Shown: positions 58,830-64,000 of the stretch, one piece after another
Layout: every line of letters begins with the position of its first letter
How positions within the stretch are numbered: position 1 is the first letter of the stretch
NCBI GenBank assembly: GCA_021234155.1
Contig: JAJEKV010000815.1
Coordinates: 1-64,000, forward strand
DNA length: 64,000 nt
Reading direction: 5' to 3'
DNA from: Isoetes taiwanensis
Taxonomy: Eukaryota > Streptophyta > Lycopodiopsida > Isoetales > Isoetaceae
Position numbers and translations under genes: made by a program
The notes under the pieces: generated by a model
Databases searched by the model: none
Told to the model about the DNA's origin: nothing
Seen by the model: the letters and a program-made list of their open reading frames with translations, nothing else

Positions 58830-60589
58830 ATTGTTTTTAAAGTTTGCCTATGCACAAACAATTGTTGTACTTTCAAAACTTGACCAAGGCCATGACAGGC
58901 ATAATATGTAAAGGATATGATTTTCAAGTAGCTAAATCTGTTGTAATGAAGCAAGCTATAATATAATAGGATTACATTTTTAAATAAAAATATCTGTTCT
59001 AATGAATCATGTTTATGCTGAATGAGATCCAATGATTGAGTTGCAATTTTGATGAAAGAATGGCAGCACAAGTTACAGGTTTGTGTTTAGGGTGCATTTC
59101 ATTTGTGACATACAATGACATCATTATTTTTACGGCTGTCTAGGTGAAACCAAAGTGTTGAATGTAGAGGATGTAACCAGTGTGCTTATAGGCTGAAACA
59201 TGGCTGAAGCTAGTGAATTACTTGCCATGGCCATTGCACTAACCTTGTACTATGGTGGTTCCCCAGGACCTATCCGTTGCTCTATTCTAAAAGATAGGGG
59301 CATCAGGATCTGTATGAAAGGTATTCAAAGGTAAGATTGCATGTGCAGTATGAAGCAGGCAGCAGGCAACTTAAGCTTTGTGATGGTAGAACTGAGCAGC
59401 AATATGAAGGGCCATCATGCATATAGATTTCCAGACTTAGAAACATCTGACATTTGTATCTGTGTACATATATATTTCTTGAAGGAAGGTTGTGGGCCGT
59501 GTTGTTATTGAGCCAATTGTGCAAGATTCTCGTGTTAATCATTGCAACAAAAGCTCGTATCCATTGCGCAGGAGGGCAGACTTCGATCACATAAAATACA
59601 ATGACATTCAGAAATGCAACGTTTGCGAGGGTTGTTGAAGGCTTTGGGCAGTTAAGTGCAACGAGTGCATCAAGTCATTTGATCATTATAGTGATAAGGT
59701 TATCCTTCCCTTACTGCTAAGGTTTCTGTTGTTCATGTGGCAAGATCGTTGTAACAGAGCTAAAATGTTAAAATGGTAACAGACCAAGAATTAGGGATTG
59801 AAGATAAAATGCCAGCTGGGCATGGCATACCAATTGTGCACCTTAGATTGACCTCATTCAATGAATCGACTTGCTCTTTGCGTTGTGAAAATTAGTTAGC
59901 TGTCTTTAACATGTTTAACATGAATGTTTTCAAATTAGAAGTTTTTTTTTTGGACTTAGAAATGGTGTGCAAACTACAGGTAAGTGGTTTGAGGGTCGAA
60001 ACCAAGTGGAGTTTCAATGCTTTCTTTGTGGTATGCGACTCGTGATGGAAAAGAAAACTTATATGCTGTAAGACCTTACCTACCTGATTTGTTTCGTGTT
60101 TGCAAGTTGCGTAGTTGCTTAAAGGAGACCTTTGATTTCTTTCAACTTTGGTCTTTAAAGAAGGCTTTTGAGGTAGTGACGTTATGTGTTGTGTTTCTAG
60201 TTAATAGCCATGAACTTGAATTTGGAACCCGAATCAACTTCAAGAGGTTTATATTTGGTAGTTCCAAACCATTATTCTTCAAAAGATGATAGAAGTGAAC
60301 AATTTGTGAAACTTAAGATTAGAGTACCAAGCCATGTCCATGTACACAAATATTACATTTTTTAGGAGACCACATCTGCCATTTTTAAACTTCCAGTTAT
60401 TAGCAAGTTTTAAAGTTTATGATGGGAAGGATGTCTTCTAAGTTGGGGCAATAAGAAAGCACATGCAGAACAAAGAATTAGACAAAAAAGGAAATTGCCT
60501 CGTATTAAAAAGTGCAGATGGTAAAATAGATGGTAAATGCTCAAAAAGCTATTCCTTCACGCATGATATAACACAAAAGAGTGGATGTC
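58830..60589. other. Interval between the transposase-like gene and the phosphatase-like gene
   Basis: The first part should hold the 3' end of the transposase-like unit. No terminal repeat was found. A + frame at 60017-60289 (90 codons), preceded by an AG-like border (CTACAG at about 59975), has no recognised family. Confidence 0.4.
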
Positions 60590-63500
60590 TCATAAAATCT
60601 TGTTATTCTTGAGTAGTTTCTTCACATCTGCTGTCTCCTTGGTTAAACTCTTTATCATTGGAAATCGCATAACATAGGCGCATATGTTTGTGGAATTAGC
60701 AGCTTTCTCAAGGTACGGAAGCAGTTGGTCAGTGAAGTACATGCTTCCAGTCTCTGACTGTAAACTAAAGGATACTGGTACAATATATGACCCCCTAGGA
60801 TTCCTTAGACACTTGTACTCAGAGTCCTCTACAAGGAGGCTATTTGAAGAATTGTACGACGTTGATGACCATACTGTTTGAAGATTTTTGAGGAATATTT
60901 TCCTCCCTGGAGTGTGAGGACGGTCAAGATCCGTGGACTCGCATTGCGTTTGGCCCCAAATAAACTCAAATTTGCTGCGTACATCTTCAGGAAATAGACA
61001 CTCCAACATTGTGGCCAAGTTTTCTTCTGACAATGTAGACCAAATGGCAACAGCAAAGTATTTCAAACACTCTTTAACGAATTGCACATGACCTGGTCTT
61101 GCTACGATGCTGAACCTTCCAATCGAATATACCATTGAATGTTGGTGTCGCCTAGGTAGTCTCTCACCAGCAGCAAATCTCTTAACAAAGACTTTATTCA
61201 CATCTATTATTAAAAGTTTCTTTTCTGCCCTGTAATAACACATAATATCTAGTAAGAAATGGCATGCCTACCAGAATCATATGAACAATATACTTATGTA
61301 AATCATACTTTGCTAATGATGTAGGTTTGGCAGGATTACGCACAGCCTTGATTGGGGAAGCCATTGACCTGCAATAAGTTGACAAATTATTTTATTTTAT
61401 TCGAATTTATAAAGGATCATGCATTTGGAGGTATGCCCTCACCTTATCTTCGTTGCCCTGCAACTTTTATGATCATAACGCATAGTTAGCAACCTTGACA
61501 TCTCATGACTAACGTAAAAGCATATATAATACATACTCTTGGCCTTTTTTACTTCCTTGTCTAGATCTTCCCGATACTATATGGCTTTCACTGCACTCCA
61601 AGTACAACCATCCATTTTAGCTTTGTTTGAAATAACATTTACAATTCACAGACCTAGCAACCATGAAATCCCAAATATTATGCCATATCCAGCCTGCTCT
61701 TTTAGTAAAAGGATATGACAAACTTCTGAAACTCCGGGATCTTCACCAAATGGTGGCCTTCCCTAACGGTCTAAAATGCAAGACTATAACTAATTTTTGT
61801 ACTATAGAAGGAACAGTAAAAAGATTTATGGAATTAAAACCTATTAAGACACTCATTATTTCTCTTTGGAGCTGATGAGGCACGCATGCATGGCCTTCAT
61901 TGTTGTGCACGCATGGTAGACTGAATGATGGCGCATGCTTTAATCCAATTATATGCACAAGGCCACAGGAGAACAGAATGTCCTAGGCATATCCACAACA
62001 ATACTTGATTAAAATGTCCCAGTCTGATGCACTTTGCAGTGCCCCAAGATTATCAAGGACGGCACACAATTAAGTTAATACTCTCATGCATGGCCTGGCT
62101 CAGTTGCAGTAAATGGTCCTCGATAAGTTTAACCAGATCTGAATAGATAACAATTTAATGGTATGTACATGTGGCCTTTCTCATACATCTGCACGTGGGA
62201 TTATATTTCAACTCTTATTGTACACAAGGTACATAATCATTCACCGATTCCCACTATCTTTCTATCTATCTATTTTAATTGCATGCTGCCGCAACGGGGG
62301 GTGACTCCGGGCAACGAGAGCTGTTGGATAGGCATATTCACCCCTTATTCCTTAATCTACACCGTACGTAAAGTTCCTCGTTTGTGGGGTATGCAAGTAC
62401 AAAATTTGCTATACTGTATAACAAGATTCGCAAAATACTATAAGATTTCAAGCAGAATACTATATAGTGTTGATTTCATACGTGCAAAATACAATTATGA
62501 GGGCTCTCGCTGCCCTACGTCACCCCCCGTGTGAATATGCACCCAAACCAAAGGGGGTTTAAGGGGGATTTTAATTTAAATGTGTTGGACCCAATGGTTG
62601 TGTTAATTAATGTCAATGGTAGTTATGTGTTGGTTGTTAATGTCAATGGTTGTTATGTGTTGGGGGGTTTAATTTTTATATGTTGGATGTTAATGGTTTG
62701 TGTTGCAAAAAAAAAAAAATTTTGGCCCTTAGGGGGCCTTAAGGACATCACAGACCCCCCTCCCCGGTGAGAGAAAAAATTTAGAATTCAAACCAGAAAA
62801 AAACTAGAATTCATTTGAGGCTTTCATCACCTGTAGCTTTTGAATTTCATCACAATAAAACAAATAGAACATAAGTAAAAGTTACCATAAAGATAGAGCA
62901 GATTGATCCCATTATTCTGAAAGTCATAAAATTTGCAACACCCATACACAAACATTTTTCAACTGGAATTTAACAGCAACCTTTGGCCTCCATGGATTCT
63001 TGTGGTGAGAAACCAAAGTGGGAAACTTTTCTGCTTGTTAGCACAAGGATCTAGAAGCCTCAAAATCTAAAAATGCATGGTAATTTTTTGCAGGCTTCAT
63101 TCGAAATGAGCCATAAAACAATATCCAATAGCGCAATCCTGTATTAATCAGCTGGTAGGATGTAAAAGCCTACCAAACCCGGCCGGAAAATTGCTGTTTT
63201 AGCATAGATAACTTAACCAAACATATCCATATCATACACTATCAAAAAGATCTCGGAGAGAGCTTTCCAACGCAATAAAAATCATCTCAAACAGAGCTCT
63301 GGATCAAAAGTTATGATAAGAAATGTGTTGCCAGCGGGGAAACTGCACTACATGCGCCCTTCATGTGCCCATTATGCACCACACACACAAAAAGAGGGCT
63401 TTTGTTGTGAGCCATTGGTTGTTGACCATTATGCACCACACATACGAAAAAGGAGCTTTTGTTGTGAGCCATTGGTTGTTGACCATTATGCACCACACGC

Positions 63501-64000
63501 ACAAAAAAAAGGGCTTTTGTTGTGAGCCATTGGTTGTTGACCATTGGAAAAAAAAAAGGCTAAAATCAATGGCTCAGAAATGGTGCACTCTAGATGTACG
63601 CATTAGTACATCCATTTGAATACATCACGAAATCATAGGAAAACCTTAGTGAAAAGCGTACAAGAACACAAAGAAAACCCCCTGTTATTATGCTACATAT
63701 TGGATGGGTTAGGTGCCATCATTATTCTTGCTGATCCATGTAGAAGAGGAACTTTTGTTTTTTTTCCCTACTAACCATGTCAAGTACAAGGTGTAGAATA
63801 ATTCAACAAAGAAAATGACATCATATTAATTGCTACTTACGTTAGCCCTTTATCCTCCAGTGAAGCTTGCTTCCCTTCTTTATACATCTGGTTGGGGCTT
63901 TTGGTGTCATACGCAAGGTCATCTACAAAATCCAAATCTTCTATTCAATATTCGTAATCCAAATCAAGTACGTAATTTTCAGTGCACTCACCTGCAGTTC
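60590..64000 (-). CDS. FCP1/NIF-type HAD phosphatase-like protein, 5' end outside window
   Basis: The last exon (61229-60590) encodes KKLLIIDVNKVFVKRF, then FVKECLKYFAVAIWSTLSEE, LFPEDVRSKFEFIWGQTQCE, KIFLKNLQTVW, and LLVEDSEYKCLRNP: the FCP1-homology order (DxDx, W-S/T, K, D-D). The first motif reads D-V-N instead of D-x-D, and the last D-D reads E-D, so dephosphorylation may be weak or lost; D-x-N is common in a plant branch of this family as far as I recall. Upstream exons fit in phase: 61368-61294, a possible 15-nt micro-exon 61457-61443, 63940-63841 (DLDFVDDLAYDTKSPNQMYK) and an exon ending at 63992 that leaves the window. The intron 63840-61458 is large and repeat-bearing. Exons may be missing from this model. 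Confidence 0.75.
61443..61457 (-). other. Candidate 15-nt micro-exon of the phosphatase-like gene
   Basis: The - strand reads AAAGTTGCAG|GGCAACGAAGATAAG|GTGAGG. Both borders are good, and the 15 nt (residues ATKI plus split codons) keep the frame between 63841 (phase 2) and 61368 (phase 2). It could also be a chance match. Confidence 0.4.
62294..62540. mobile_element. Short inverted-repeat element in the large intron
   Basis: ACGGGGGGTGAC...GCAACGAGAGC at 62294-62321 is the inverted counterpart of GCTCTCGCTGCCC...GTCACCCCCCGT at 62503-62530 (about 25 of 28 match). A second inverted pair is GCATATTCAC at 62332-62341 and GTGAATATGC at 62531-62540. The order is A-B...A'-B', not the nested A-B...B'-A' of a simple hairpin. 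It is about 245 bp long and non-coding, so a MITE-like element is likely. No clear target duplication was seen. Confidence 0.5.
62590..62705. repeat. GT-rich imperfect tandem repeat
   Basis: Units with TTAATGTCAATGGTnGTTATGTGTTGG occur in tandem, with a third, more diverged unit (GGATGTTAATGGTTTGTGTTG). The + strand is strongly G/T-rich over C/A. It lies in the intron of the phosphatase-like gene. Confidence 0.6.
63369..63540. repeat. 57-bp minisatellite, three copies
   Basis: Units start CCATTATGCACCACAC at 63369, 63426 and 63483 (57, 57 and 58 bp), each ending GAGCCATTGGTTGTTGA. Because 57 is a multiple of three, both strands give repetitive open frames, which explains the 98- and 77-codon frames here. 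These are not thought to be genes. Confidence 0.85.

Noticed and set aside
63311-63619. Repetitive proteins on both strands
   Set aside because: They are by-products of a 57-bp minisatellite whose unit is a multiple of three.

Overview
This window looks like nuclear DNA of a land plant with a large, repeat-rich genome. Host genes are intron-rich, widely spaced and few. The rest is mostly decayed Ty3/gypsy and Ty1/copia LTR retrotransposons and several kinds of LINE. A pentatricopeptide-repeat (PPR) relic and the mix of elements would fit a fern or another seed-free vascular plant, but that is inference; the sequence proves only 'plant-like'.

Layout. 1-7.9 kb: a heavily frameshifted, C-rich Ty3/gypsy element on the + strand (reverse transcriptase, RNase H, integrase), then a long tail with a coiled-coil remnant and a possible LTR-like promoter. 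10.15-22.07 kb: one Ty3/gypsy element on the - strand that can be delimited exactly. It has two long terminal repeats (2401 bp at 19660-22060; 3498 bp at 10155-13652, enlarged by a nested L1-type LINE), a perfect 5-bp target duplication TTAAT at both outer edges, a candidate primer binding site, and gag, protease, an extra RNase H-like domain, reverse transcriptase, RNase H and integrase. All coding parts are broken.

24.2-26.7 kb: an apparently intact eight-exon host gene on the - strand for a type II membrane protein of about 580 residues, a GT23-like (alpha-1,6-fucosyltransferase-type) glycosyltransferase. 36.5-37.2 kb: an apparently intact four-exon C2-domain gene (150 residues, - strand). 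60.6-64 kb: the 3' part of a - strand gene for an FCP1/NIF-type HAD phosphatase-like protein whose catalytic DxD is DxN; it runs off the window. Exon-like pieces of a gene I cannot name lie at 45.6-46.7 kb on the - strand.

29.5-30.4 and 40.3-40.6 kb hold three copies of a repeat with RNA polymerase III A-box and B-box motifs, a candidate tRNA-derived SINE. LINE fragments lie at 33.8-34.0, 38.2-38.5, 39.2-40.05, 41.1-42.0, 44.1-44.9 (with poly(A) tail) and 49.6-50.4 kb. A broken Ty1/copia element lies at 47.4-49.6 kb on the - strand.

55.4-58.8 kb carries the most unusual gene: a two-exon, transposase-like gene with Cys-rich segments and candidate D/D/E residues. It has one likely 1-base frameshift, and a separate 164-codon open frame sits inside its intron. 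I recognise the motif pattern from uncharacterised eukaryotic transposase-like proteins but cannot assign a named superfamily.
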